Source of the DNA: an uncultured Fidelibacterota bacterium | Lineage (GTDB): Bacteria > Fidelibacterota > Marinisomatia > Marinisomatales > TCS55 | Direction: 5' to 3' | DNA length: 64,000 bases | NCBI GenBank assembly: GCA_913049685.1 | Contig: CAJWZD010000006.1 | Coordinates: forward strand, 1-64,000 | Shown: positions 8,387 to 17,669 of the stretch, piece after piece | Numbering within the stretch: position 1 is the first letter of the stretch | Layout of the letters: each line of letters begins with the position of its first letter | Position numbers and translations under genes: made by a program | Notes under the pieces: model-generated | What the model was told of the DNA's origin: nothing | Seen by the model: the letters and a program-made list of their open reading frames with translations, nothing else | The model's database searches: none

Positions 8387-10630
8387 TTGGGCTATAAAAG
8401 ACTCATAGCGCTTTGTGTTGGCATTTGTACGTTTATTTTTGCGGACAACCTGCATATTATCGGAACGTTTGATTTCAATAATAACGGTAAAAACGAGTTT
8501 TTAAAAATCAATGGATTAAATGCTCCTCTTGAACTAATCGAGGTAAATGGCTCAGAAGGACATCAAACAATTTGGTCTTATTCTCCAGAGGGAGATGGTG
8601 AAATTGTCGATGCTAAGTTTGCAGATCTGAACAAGGACAAGGTTTTAGAGCTTATTGTCATTCAAAAAAATAGCGGTACGGACAACTGGATTCAGATTTT
8701 TGAATGGAATGGTGTAGATTTTACCTTAAACGGTAATCCGTTTTCAAATGGAGACGGAGATAATGACAAGGTGCGCCCTTCAAATTTATCCTATAATAAC
8801 GGTGTATTTTCTGCGGCAATTTCATCACCCACGAGAAGCGCTAAATCATTTGGCGCGATGATCGAAGACGGAGAATATACGGTCACTAATTCTGAAATTT
8901 TATCTGACCCAATAGTAACAAACGGCTATGGCCCCGTTTTCACAGGAATTTTCGAAAATGATCAAGGACCTCTTATTGCGCTTTTAAGTCCTGAGTCTAA
9001 CGTTCTAAAAGTTGGGGTTTTTTCATTGGATACAGGATCTTCGGTGTCAGATGTATTCAGCTTAAATGGTGCGCGGGTTGTGCTTGGCCCTGACCTACAA
9101 GCATTTGACGAAAACAAAGATGGCTATTCTGAGCTTATTGTCCCTTTTGCAACTGGTGAGGTCTTCACGCTTTCTACTTTTGGTGATAGCTTGGTTTTCA
9201 AGGAAAGTTCGCTTTCTGAAAGTGGACTTTTTACGCTAAAGCCAGCTAGTGGAGAACAGCAAATAAATGACGTTATTTTAAAAAGAGGTGAAAGAGGTTT
9301 AAACGGTAAAAATATGATAGCAGCACCTGGTAGTGAATTTGTATTTTTATTACCAACTGATTCAGTGATGCTTGGTGATACACTTGAATTGTTTATTGCC
9401 CCTGATAGTACATCGGATTTCTTTAGATTTGAATGGTCATCTCAGCCACCTGTAGGTATGGAGTTCGATCCAGTGTCTCAAAAAATTTATTGGGCTCCCA
9501 ACAGAGATCATATCGGAGTTGTAGACCTATCCTATATTATCACTGCACGCACTAAAGAAGAGATTGTTAGCGAATTATCCCAATACGGAAACACACACTT
9601 TCTTAAACCAGTCTTATTGGAAAATATGGGCACAAAAATTGTATTTGTCGGTGACACTATTGTGCCGCCCGAGCCCTTTGTTATTCTCCCAAAGCGTTTA
9701 CATAGGGTAACGATTGCTACAAAAGATATAGACAATGCCGACAGATTTACTTTCGAGGGAGAAACTCCGTTTGGCTCTACTACATTTAATTCTAACAATA
9801 TTATCACTGTTGGTGTTGATACGGATTTAAGTACTATTAAAAAGGATAAATCCAGTTCTTTTACATTTGAATCCTCAGAAGAAAAACCTGATAGTCTTGT
9901 CACGGTTTCTGTAATGCATGACCTTTCATCAAATATTATATATACTTCAATCAAGCCATCTATTGATACGCTTACCCAGTCATTTGATGCTGAGGGTGTA
10001 AATCCAGAGATGTACCAGTTACCTGAATATTTCTTTGAAGGTTTCCCTGCGACGATGAGCCTTGAGACAACATCCGACTCCTCTCTGAAATTGCTTGATA
10101 CAGAACGCGAGAAGTCAGGGGTATTAACCATACAATCCCCCTTATTTTCAAAAAGTCATGATATTGTAATAGAATATTTTGGTGGTCGTCCACATGCTAT
10201 CAGGGGAGATGTGAATGTTAAAAAGGATGGGTCTCATAAAACACTCACTGAGATAGATTTTGAAGCTGCATTTACTCCAACATTTATAACATCACTGTTA
10301 AGTACAGTGAATAGAGACACTCTAGTTTTTCATGTTGATTCTATTCCGGATACACTTAAAGCCAAAACTCAATATAAATCATTTTACTCACCAGTAAAAA
10401 TTATTGAAAAAGCAGCAGACACCATCATTGAAACTCCTGAGCCTGAAGCACCAGCTCCAGCTGAAGACGTTGAAGAGGTACCCGCTGATTCTATACAATC
10501 AACAGAAACCGATATACCTGCTGAAAGTGAAAACAATGAATCTCAGCAACTCATTGAAACTCCTGAACCTGAAGCACCGGCTCCAGTTGAAGATGTTGAA
10601 GAGGTACCCGCTGATTCTACTGAATCATGA
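8387..10630 (+). CDS. Secreted FG-GAP/VCBS-type protein with acidic Pro-rich repeat tail
   Basis: A 747-residue predicted secreted protein of unknown function. A signal peptide (RLIALCVGICTFIFA) is followed by Asp-rich calcium-type repeats of the FG-GAP/VCBS class (DFNNNGKNEF, DLNKDKVLEL, DENKDGYSEL). An Ig-like segment near residues 340-385 contains PPVGMEFDPVSQKIYWAP. The C-terminus carries two copies of an ETPEPEAPAP-EDVEEVPADS module. At DNA level these are 66-bp direct repeats at 10427-10492 and 10553-10618 with about 4 differences. The start is TTG at 8387; no better start is visible before the signal peptide. The stop overlaps the next gene by 4 bases, and the two proteins share the same N-terminal architecture, so they probably work together at the cell surface. 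Confidence 0.75.
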   Translation: MGYKRLIALCVGICTFIFADNLHIIGTFDFNNNGKNEFLKINGLNAPLELIEVNGSEGHQTIWSYSPEGDGEIVDAKFADLNKDKVLELIVIQKNSGTDNWIQIFEWNGVDFTLNGNPFSNGDGDNDKVRPSNLSYNNGVFSAAISSPTRSAKSFGAMIEDGEYTVTNSEILSDPIVTNGYGPVFTGIFENDQGPLIALLSPESNVLKVGVFSLDTGSSVSDVFSLNGARVVLGPDLQAFDENKDGYSELIVPFATGEVFTLSTFGDSLVFKESSLSESGLFTLKPASGEQQINDVILKRGERGLNGKNMIAAPGSEFVFLLPTDSVMLGDTLELFIAPDSTSDFFRFEWSSQPPVGMEFDPVSQKIYWAPNRDHIGVVDLSYIITARTKEEIVSELSQYGNTHFLKPVLLENMGTKIVFVGDTIVPPEPFVILPKRLHRVTIATKDIDNADRFTFEGETPFGSTTFNSNNIITVGVDTDLSTIKKDKSSSFTFESSEEKPDSLVTVSVMHDLSSNIIYTSIKPSIDTLTQSFDAEGVNPEMYQLPEYFFEGFPATMSLETTSDSSLKLLDTEREKSGVLTIQSPLFSKSHDIVIEYFGGRPHAIRGDVNVKKDGSHKTLTEIDFEAAFTPTFITSLLSTVNRDTLVFHVDSIPDTLKAKTQYKSFYSPVKIIEKAADTIIETPEPEAPAPAEDVEEVPADSIQSTETDIPAESENNESQQLIETPEPEAPAPVEDVEEVPADSTES
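10427..10618 (+). repeat. Two 66-bp direct repeats within the secreted protein tail
   Basis: Copies at 10427-10492 and 10553-10618, offset by 126 bases (a multiple of 3), with about 62 of 66 positions identical. They encode the ETPEPEAPAP-EDVEEVPADS module. The intervening 60 bases encode an acidic Ser/Asn-rich spacer. The spacing preserves the frame, so copy-number change would lengthen or shorten the tail without breaking the protein. Confidence 0.9.
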
Positions 10631-13600
10631 TAAAAAAATTACTATTAACATATACCCTTCTGGTATCATTTTTATTTTCACAAGACCTGAAAGTAGTTCA
10701 TATGGAAGGAACGTACGATTTAGATGGTGACGGATTAAAAGAATTTGCAACGGTAGAGTCTGGATCGATTGGCGGTAAACAAATTTCTGTCATACGATAT
10801 TATGAAGTTGATGAAAGCGGGTATCAGGAAGTTAGTTGGGAATTTGAAGCTCCTGACGGTGTTCTGGGAAATTTTGTTGATGTTGAACTTGGTGACCTTG
10901 ATGGAGATGGGTCGCCAGAGCTTATTACGGTTTCAAACATAACAGATGGTGATGATGATGAGCTTTTACAGCCTGTTGTATTTTATTATTTTTGGGATGG
11001 CGCTCAATTTAGCGAAGAACCTGGTGGTGTTTTAAATCTTTCTGATGGCAAAAGTTTTGTTCGGGCTCAAAACTTTACATTAATGGATTACGATGGAGAT
11101 ATGGATCAGGAGCTAGCCGTCTCTCTTGGAAGTCCATTGCGGCAAGTAATTATTCTTGGTATTGACGATGTGGGTGATTGGGTTGAGATTGAAACACTTA
11201 AACCAAACGGTATGCGCTCTGGAGCGGGCTCTATTTCCGTAACGGCAGTTGACTGGAACAAGGACGGGTATGATGATTTGATCGCTTCATCTGTTGAGGG
11301 CTCTGTATTAAAAACGCAACCTTTTTATAATACAGGAAGTGAGCTTCTTGCAGGTAAGGGCGAAAAGTTGAGCTTACCAGGATTGGACGGATTAATTCCA
11401 ATCAGCATTTCTACTTTGGACTGGAATAAAGACGGGTATACAGATGTGGTGCTACCCTTTCAAAACGGTGACCTGATTTCAATGACGCTATACGGTGAAA
11501 TGATAGATATTCAAAAAATGGAAATCGATGGCGGCCCACTATCAAATATAAGAATTACAGACTTCAATCAAGACTCCTATGATGATTTGCTATTAGTATC
11601 AGGTGATATGAATGTTCTATCAGTGGTATATGGAGACATTGGCGGAATGAGTGGTCCATCTGAATATTTTACCATTGAAGAGGCTGGAGAAAAGGAGGCG
11701 CAAGTATTCACAGCGCTACCTGTGTCGACTCAAGGTATTTATACTGGTACCATAATTGCTGCAGGTTGGGATGGATACGAGTCTACTCTGTTTATGGTAG
11801 AAATTGGAAAAGGCCCTGAACCATTTAGACCTGATGATGTCGCAGCAGATATACCCGATGAAACGATAGATGTATATCCTGATATTGCAACTGAAGAAAT
11901 TATAACAACCGAAGTACCTACCCCGCTAGAAACGATGGCTCAGCCACTTCCAGACGGAATATTACCTAGGCACGTGTTAACAGTTAATCAAGCTTTTGCG
12001 TACACACTTCCCGAAGAAGAAAAGAAAGAATTCTACAGCTTCAGATGGCTACAGCCTCCTCCCAGTGGAATGTTTTTTCACTACGACTCAAGATCGATTA
12101 GATGGGTACCAGATGAGTCACAATTGGGAGCATATAAGATTGCGTACCATGTCGAAAGAAAGCTTGGCGAGACAGTAACCCCTTCCATTACAAAAGAAGA
12201 CACGTTATTAACGTACAAGGTTGTGCCTGACCTTGAGGGAGATGATGAACGTCTTTGGATTTATGTGAATGATCCACCTATGATTGTTTCCGAGCCTCAA
12301 GGAACAGAATTCGTTGGAGGAGAGTCCTTTGTTTACAAACCGGTTGTTATGGATAGAAACGTAGATAAAAAACTTAAGCTTGAGCTTGAGTCTTCGCCGC
12401 AGGGTATGCGAATAGAAAACAACGAATTTATCGTTTGGGATACTGACTCATCACACATTGATATTTATGAAATACGATTAATTGCAAGCGACGGTTTTGA
12501 TAGATCCGTTCAAAATTTCAGCTTGTTTGCTAGAGCGGGTGTTAAGATTTTATCGGTAGCAGATAAAGAAGCTGAAGTTGATGAAGGATACCGATATAAA
12601 GTTGATATTTGGCGACCAGATTTGGAACACATTCTAGATTTTTCTCTTACCCAAGGCCCTGATGGAATGACAATAGATAAAACGGGTTTAGTTAATTGGA
12701 CTCCATCAACAACTCAAATTGATTCACAGTCATTTACAGTAAAGGTCAATCACGGCGTTGCAGTTGACTCACAAACAGTAACCATTTATGTTAATCATCC
12801 TCCAATAATTCGATCTGCACCTCTTAAGATGAATGTTATAAATCTCGGCGAGGAATATCGGTTTGCTCTAGACGTTTTTGATCCAAATAAGGATGATGAT
12901 CTGATCTTTACAGCGAATGAAATGCCAGATGGTATGCGAATGGATCCATATGAAGGCATGATTGTATGGGAACCCGTAAGAGAAAATATAGATTTCTCCA
13001 GGCTTGATTTAACCGTAAGTGATGGAAGAGCCGAAAGAACAATTATTGCTGAATATTATGTGAATGCCCCTATTAACATTGTTTCTATTCCGCAGATGCA
13101 AGGCGGTGTTGACGAAGAGTACAATCACCAGGTCATAACATCTGATATGAATAAAGATGCCCTATTGCCATACGATGAGGTAATACCTTTAAAGTCTGCT
13201 CAAAATTATAGAATATATTCTATCCAAATAAGCGATGATGTATATATAGAAAATATCGATAGATACCTTATGGACTGGAATAATGCTGAATCTGTTTATC
13301 TTACTGAACAAGATGCACTTGATTCACTTTCAATAGAAGTATCGCGTCTTAACTTAAAAAAGTATGTCGATTATGTATTCTACGAGAATGATCGGTTAAA
13401 CATTATTGTGGAATCAATTGATGACAGAACCGTTCCAATTAAGGATATTTTGTGGGAATTTTTTCAAGGCAACAAAGGTAGACCGCCAAAGGTGGTTGCA
13501 CGAAAAATGAGCCCAATAAAGTATACTTTGCTTGAGTTTCCTGATGGCATGGAGATAGACGAATACACTGGGGTTATAAAATGGACCCCTACAATCGACC

Positions 13601-14301
13601 AAGTAGATAAACAAAAGGTTTCTTATATGGTGTCAGATGGATATACAAAAGATGAGCAAGCATATGAAGTCTATGTAAACCATCGACCAGTTATTGTTTC
13701 AAGCCCGCCAGTAACTGCACTGGTTGGTGAGGTATTTAAATACAATATTTTAGTTGAGGACAAAAACGAAGACGCAGATTTATTATTTACTCTGACAAAA
13801 GGACCTCAGGGCATGCAGATGAGTAAAAAGGGGAAGGTTGTTTGGATACCAAAATCTGCCCAAATCAATGAAAGTAAATTTACCTACGAAGTCTCAGATG
13901 GATATTCAAGCGACAAACAAGAAGGAAAAGTTTTTGTAAATATAAACCCTAATATTATTTCAACGCCACGACCCGTTGCCCTTACCGGACACCAATATAA
14001 ATATCGGGTCGTGGCCGAAGATTTAAATAAAGACAGGATAGCCTACAAAGCAGTGAAGCTGCCGAAGTATTCTACTTTCAGCAAGAAGACTGGTATGCTT
14101 GATTGGAAACCCAGACCGAGCCAACGGGGTCCAAATGATATTGTCTTGGTTGCTATGGACGAAAGGGGTGCAATGACCTCTCATGAATTCCAAATTCATG
14201 TATTTGAAGACCCCAGTGCAAGACGAATGATTAACGCAGGTTGGCCGCTTATGTTATCGTTTGTTGGGGCTATGTTTGCATGGGGAATGGCCCAGATATA
14301 A
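10627..14301 (+). CDS. Large secreted FG-GAP and Ig-like repeat protein with C-terminal hydrophobic anchor
   Basis: A 1224-residue predicted surface protein. Signal peptide: LLLTYTLLVSFLFS. The first about 400 residues hold repeated FG-GAP/calcium motifs (DLDGDGLKEF, DLDGDGSPEL, DYDGDMDQEL, DWNKDGYDDL, DWNKDGYTDV, DFNQDSYDDL), which probably form a beta-propeller. From about residue 440 there are seven or so Ig-like modules of the He_PIG/cadherin-like kind. Each has a xPxGMxxD..G.(V/I).W.P core followed by a VSDG segment. The protein ends with a hydrophobic stretch (WPLMLSFVGAMFAWGMA) that could anchor it. It overlaps the upstream related gene by 4 bases (ATGA), so the two are translationally coupled. 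The specific ligand is unknown. Confidence 0.8.
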   Translation: MIKKLLLTYTLLVSFLFSQDLKVVHMEGTYDLDGDGLKEFATVESGSIGGKQISVIRYYEVDESGYQEVSWEFEAPDGVLGNFVDVELGDLDGDGSPELITVSNITDGDDDELLQPVVFYYFWDGAQFSEEPGGVLNLSDGKSFVRAQNFTLMDYDGDMDQELAVSLGSPLRQVIILGIDDVGDWVEIETLKPNGMRSGAGSISVTAVDWNKDGYDDLIASSVEGSVLKTQPFYNTGSELLAGKGEKLSLPGLDGLIPISISTLDWNKDGYTDVVLPFQNGDLISMTLYGEMIDIQKMEIDGGPLSNIRITDFNQDSYDDLLLVSGDMNVLSVVYGDIGGMSGPSEYFTIEEAGEKEAQVFTALPVSTQGIYTGTIIAAGWDGYESTLFMVEIGKGPEPFRPDDVAADIPDETIDVYPDIATEEIITTEVPTPLETMAQPLPDGILPRHVLTVNQAFAYTLPEEEKKEFYSFRWLQPPPSGMFFHYDSRSIRWVPDESQLGAYKIAYHVERKLGETVTPSITKEDTLLTYKVVPDLEGDDERLWIYVNDPPMIVSEPQGTEFVGGESFVYKPVVMDRNVDKKLKLELESSPQGMRIENNEFIVWDTDSSHIDIYEIRLIASDGFDRSVQNFSLFARAGVKILSVADKEAEVDEGYRYKVDIWRPDLEHILDFSLTQGPDGMTIDKTGLVNWTPSTTQIDSQSFTVKVNHGVAVDSQTVTIYVNHPPIIRSAPLKMNVINLGEEYRFALDVFDPNKDDDLIFTANEMPDGMRMDPYEGMIVWEPVRENIDFSRLDLTVSDGRAERTIIAEYYVNAPINIVSIPQMQGGVDEEYNHQVITSDMNKDALLPYDEVIPLKSAQNYRIYSIQISDDVYIENIDRYLMDWNNAESVYLTEQDALDSLSIEVSRLNLKKYVDYVFYENDRLNIIVESIDDRTVPIKDILWEFFQGNKGRPPKVVARKMSPIKYTLLEFPDGMEIDEYTGVIKWTPTIDQVDKQKVSYMVSDGYTKDEQAYEVYVNHRPVIVSSPPVTALVGEVFKYNILVEDKNEDADLLFTLTKGPQGMQMSKKGKVVWIPKSAQINESKFTYEVSDGYSSDKQEGKVFVNINPNIISTPRPVALTGHQYKYRVVAEDLNKDRIAYKAVKLPKYSTFSKKTGMLDWKPRPSQRGPNDIVLVAMDERGAMTSHEFQIHVFEDPSARRMINAGWPLMLSFVGAMFAWGMAQI

Positions 14302-14361
14302 ATATAAGTTTAAGTTTCTTAAGTTAAATAAAATAGGAGGCTACAAGTAGGGGGGCACTAT

Positions 14362-15693
14362 TTGTATGATTTGAATATGGGATATTCACGTAATTTTGCT
14401 TTAAACACTGCATTTCTTTTCTTTTTATTTTTGCCTGGACAGGCTATTCACAGTCAAAAATATGATGAAAGAATTGAAAAGCTTTCCCTTGAAATTGAAA
14501 GCCAAGTTATTGACTGGCGCCACTGGTTTCATGAAAATGCGGAGCTTAGTAATCGCGAGTTCAAAACTTCAAAAAGGATTGCAACCATTCTTAGAGACAT
14601 GGGCTATAAGCCCCAAATTAATGTTGCCAAGACTGGTGTTGTTGCGGTCTTGAATGGCAACAAACGTGGTCCTGTAGTTGCATTAAGAGCAGACATCGAT
14701 GGCCTTCCAATAAAAGAAAGAGTCAACATTCCTTGGGCATCAAAAATGACCGGCGTGTACAATGGTGAAACAGTTCCAGTGATGCATGCCTGCGGACATG
14801 ATACTCACATTGGTATTCTTTTAGGAGTGGCGAAAATTTTGTTGGATATGAAGGACGAAATACCTGGAAAAGTAAAATTTATTTTTCAACCCGCTGAAGA
14901 GGGTGCTCCTGACGGAGAAGAAGGCGGAGCAGAGTTAATGGTAAAAGAAGGCGTTCTAAAAAACCCAAACGTTGATGCAATCTTTGGTCTCCACATCAAA
15001 TCTGGACTTGAAGTAGGTCAAATTAATATTAAACCCGAAGGGATTATGGCAGCTGTTAATTCATTTAGAATTGATATAAAAGGTAAACAATCGCACGGCT
15101 CAAGACCCTGGAACAGTGTTGACCCAATTGTGACCGCCTCGCAGATGGTGAACAATCTTCAAACCATTGTTAGTAGAAATATGGATCTAACAAATGCCCC
15201 GGTCGTCGTAACAGTAGGTGCAATACACGGCGGTGTAAGGTCAAATATAATTCCTGAGAGCGTCTACATGCTTGGAACAATTAGAACGTTTGATGTCTCC
15301 ATGAAAAAACAGGTTCATGAAAGAATCAGAAAGATTGTTCAAACGACCGCAGAAGCGAACAATGCTACCGCCACAATTGATATCAATAATGGATATCCTG
15401 TGACCTATAACGAACCTGAATTATATAATGAAATGTTTCCAACGTTTGAGAGAATAGCTGGAAAAGAAAATGTTAACATTATTAAAGCTGTTACAGGCGC
15501 TGAAGACTTTTCCTTTTTTCAGCAGAAAGTACCTGGGATTTACTTTTTCATTGGAGGCATACCAAAAGGTTTTGACCCTGCAAAGGTAGCCGATCATCAT
15601 ACACCAGATTTTTATGTGGATGATAGTGGGATGCTACTTGGAATGAAAACCATGACCGCACTCACTCTAGATTATTTACATAAATCACGCTGA
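14362..15693 (+). CDS. M20 family amidohydrolase/peptidase, exported
   Basis: A metal-dependent hydrolase of the M20 N-acyl-amino-acid amidohydrolase group (443 residues from TTG). Metal and catalytic motifs are HACGHDTH, PAEEG and GAEDFSFF, with a late HHTPDF histidine. An exchange-type dimer domain lies between residues about 230 and 340. A signal-like hydrophobic stretch (FLFFLFLPGQAIHS) suggests export. Two starts are possible. TTG at 14362 lies 5 bases after a GGGGGG site. ATG at 14377 gives a tidier signal peptide but has poorer spacing. The substrate cannot be read from the sequence; family members remove acyl groups from amino acids or cleave small peptides. Confidence 0.88.
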   Translation: MYDLNMGYSRNFALNTAFLFFLFLPGQAIHSQKYDERIEKLSLEIESQVIDWRHWFHENAELSNREFKTSKRIATILRDMGYKPQINVAKTGVVAVLNGNKRGPVVALRADIDGLPIKERVNIPWASKMTGVYNGETVPVMHACGHDTHIGILLGVAKILLDMKDEIPGKVKFIFQPAEEGAPDGEEGGAELMVKEGVLKNPNVDAIFGLHIKSGLEVGQINIKPEGIMAAVNSFRIDIKGKQSHGSRPWNSVDPIVTASQMVNNLQTIVSRNMDLTNAPVVVTVGAIHGGVRSNIIPESVYMLGTIRTFDVSMKKQVHERIRKIVQTTAEANNATATIDINNGYPVTYNEPELYNEMFPTFERIAGKENVNIIKAVTGAEDFSFFQQKVPGIYFFIGGIPKGFDPAKVADHHTPDFYVDDSGMLLGMKTMTALTLDYLHKSR

Positions 15694-15784
15694 TTTTTAA
15701 AGTTCAATTCTTTAAATTTTTACTAATATTATTATCAATAAAAAGGTATTGTGTCAGAACATAATGACATGAATTAGAAATCAT

Positions 15785-16193
15785 ATGAAACAATTAAACA
15801 ATTTTCTCTTCGTTGTTGTGTTTGCCAACGCGTTTTCTCAGGATATTATAGTTGATAAAAGCAAAACATACAGCTCTTCAAATCAATATGTAAAATTTGA
15901 TAGATATACTACCCAAAGAATTCGCTTTGCATGACAATTACCCAAACCCATTCAACCCAACTACAACCATTCGCTTTGACCTTCCTAAAGCAACCGATGT
16001 ATCAATACTTATTTTTAATGTTCTCGGTCAGAAAATTAAAACAATTGATATGTCTCAAATCAATCCAGGATATCATTCAATTGTTTGGAACGCTACAAAC
16101 GATTATGGATCGCAGGTAGGTGCGGGTATGTATTTTTATCAATTAAGAACCGACGATTTTGTAAAAACAAAAAAAATGATCTTGTTGAAGTAA
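15785..16193 (+). pseudogene. Small secreted protein with C-terminal YPNPFNP sorting domain, frameshifted
   Basis: The first frame (15785-15934) starts with ATG and a good signal peptide (MKQLNNFLFVVVFANAFSQ), runs 49 codons and ends in TGA. The second frame (15897-16193), offset by +1, has an upstream TAA at 15891 and encodes DILPKEFALHDNYPNPFNP and the rest of a secretion/sorting domain ending KTKKMILLK. Together they would make one protein of about 135 residues with a one-base disruption between 15891 and 15934. The tail resembles the C-terminal domain that many Marinimicrobia/Ignavibacteria secreted proteins carry after a large body, so this may be a remnant left after loss of the body. 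A sequencing error or a natural frameshift cannot be ruled out. Confidence 0.65.
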
Positions 16194-16221
16194 GCTAGCA
16201 GATATAAAAAAAATAAATTTT

Positions 16222-16665
16222 GTGTATTATAAAAAAATCAGATTATTGCTTCTAATAATTCTTTTGTTTTCAACACAGTCTTTTTCACAAAGCGGTCTTT
16301 ACATTAGCCCTGGCATTCAAGTTTCATATAGTAATCAATTATCGGTCTCGTATCAATTATCCACTGGTATAATTGGTGATGGATATTCTCTTATTCCAGC
16401 AATCACCGTAGGTCAAAGGTATTACTTCGGTAAAAATACTCCGCCGAACATGAAAAGATTTAATTACATTGACGTGCAGATATCCGCTGTCTTTATTGGC
16501 GCTGGTGTTGGACAAATTTGGAACAATCAATATGGTAGTTTTAGAAAATATAAATTTTACGGTGGCGCCTTTGCTTTATTATCCTACGATCGTATAAATT
16601 TTAATAATGATCTTAACGGAAATAATCACTATGGACTGTTTGGTGTCTTGCCCATACCTGGCTGA
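16222..16665 (+). CDS. Small exported protein, unknown function
   Basis: A 147-residue protein that I do not recognise. The N-terminus is a signal peptide (KKIRLLLLIILLFSTQSFS) after a GTG start. The mature part is rich in Gly, Tyr, Ser and Asn with alternating strands (QVSYSNQLSVSYQLSTGI, ISAVFIGAGVG). This suggests a small beta-barrel or a surface beta protein, possibly truncated. It lies 28 bases after the frameshifted secreted gene and convergent to the HDAC-like gene. Confidence 0.6.
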   Translation: MYYKKIRLLLLIILLFSTQSFSQSGLYISPGIQVSYSNQLSVSYQLSTGIIGDGYSLIPAITVGQRYYFGKNTPPNMKRFNYIDVQISAVFIGAGVGQIWNNQYGSFRKYKFYGGAFALLSYDRINFNNDLNGNNHYGLFGVLPIPG

Positions 16666-16735
16666 GGGATATTAGTTTTAATGTACCAATGTCGTCAATG
16701 TAGTAATCGTTGACGAACAGTTAACATTTTATCTG

Positions 16736-17638
16736 TTATAATGAATACTTTGCAGCTGCAATAAAAAGATCTCTAAACGCAGCTACTGTATTATCTATCG
16801 GCTCAGAATAACCACCACCCATTAAAATTAGAATTGGGTTTTTTCTTTTTTGTGCAAAGTCAAATATCATCTTATTTCGCTCATTTAAGCCTTCAATTGT
16901 TAAGGATAGTTTCCCGTATCTATCAGTATTTAAAGTATCAACGCCAGCTTGAAAAAAGAGTATATCGCTTTCAACCGAATTCAATGTGTCTAAACTTTTA
17001 TCCAGAATATTTAAATATGCTTGGTCATCTACACCGGATTCTACTTCAACGTCCGTATTGCTTGATTCTTTTTTAAATGGGAAATTTTGCTTACAGTGAA
17101 CTGAAAAAGTGTATGCGTTATCATTGTTTTTAAGAATCGATGCCGTTCCATCGCCTTGGTGTACATCAAGATCTATAATTAACACTCTATTATAATTGTA
17201 ATCTTCTATGGCTTTGATAGCACAAATTGCAATGTCATTAAAAATACAAAAACCTGAACCCCTTTCACTAAATGCGTGATGGGTCCCTCCTGCCATATTT
17301 GCTGACACGGGCGCTCCTTTATATATATCATATAATGCTGAAACACTACCACCAGTTAAGAATAAGGTCCGATCGATTATTTTATCGGACCACGGCTTCA
17401 GACCAATTTCACGGACCTGTTTTTCAGACAAATCTGAGTTTAAAAATGCATCAACATAGTCTTTAGAATGTGCTCTGTAAACATCATTTATCTCTACTTT
17501 ATTTGGGGTTTTAATAGCAATGGTATTTGAGAGCTCATTAACTGCTAACGCATCTTTAATTAGATCATAGCGTTCTTTAGGAAAGGTTGATTTTGAATCA
17601 ATCCCTTTTGTATAAAGCGGGTGATAGTAAATATTCAT
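16736..17638 (-). CDS. Histone deacetylase-like / acetoin-utilisation family deacetylase
   Basis: A 300-residue zinc-dependent deacetylase of the arginase/HDAC fold. Visible motifs are GGTHHAFSERGSGFC (paired catalytic histidines), DLDVHQGDG (zinc Asp and His) and FQAGVD (zinc Asp), with GGGYSE near the end. All metal ligands are present. Bacterial members act on acetylated lysine, polyamines or small acetylated compounds; the substrate is not evident here. It is the last gene of a minus-strand run that includes lpxK and lpxB, 31 bases downstream of lpxK. That could be simple read-through or a link to acylated sugars, which is speculation. Confidence 0.88.
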   Translation of the reverse strand: MNIYYHPLYTKGIDSKSTFPKERYDLIKDALAVNELSNTIAIKTPNKVEINDVYRAHSKDYVDAFLNSDLSEKQVREIGLKPWSDKIIDRTLFLTGGSVSALYDIYKGAPVSANMAGGTHHAFSERGSGFCIFNDIAICAIKAIEDYNYNRVLIIDLDVHQGDGTASILKNNDNAYTFSVHCKQNFPFKKESSNTDVEVESGVDDQAYLNILDKSLDTLNSVESDILFFQAGVDTLNTDRYGKLSLTIEGLNERNKMIFDFAQKRKNPILILMGGGYSEPIDNTVAAFRDLFIAAAKYSL

Positions 17639-17669
17639 ATAATTAAATGAAGGTTGATTTCTGTAAGGC

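Noticed and set aside
11971-11976. CACGTG core that could suggest another parS
   Set aside because: Flanks do not match GTTT...AAAC. Other CACGTG-like cores in the window (near 6736, 40118, 47807, 58721 and 62266) fail likewise.
15696-15721. TTTAAAG/CTTTAAA stem followed by TTTTT after the M20 gene
   Set aside because: The stem is almost entirely A-T; it may act as a weak terminator but is not distinguishable from AT-rich background.
16693-16737. Two short stems (CGTCAA/TTGACG and AACAG/CTGTT) between convergent genes
   Set aside because: Stems are 5-6 bp with long loops and no T-run, so they are not a convincing terminator.
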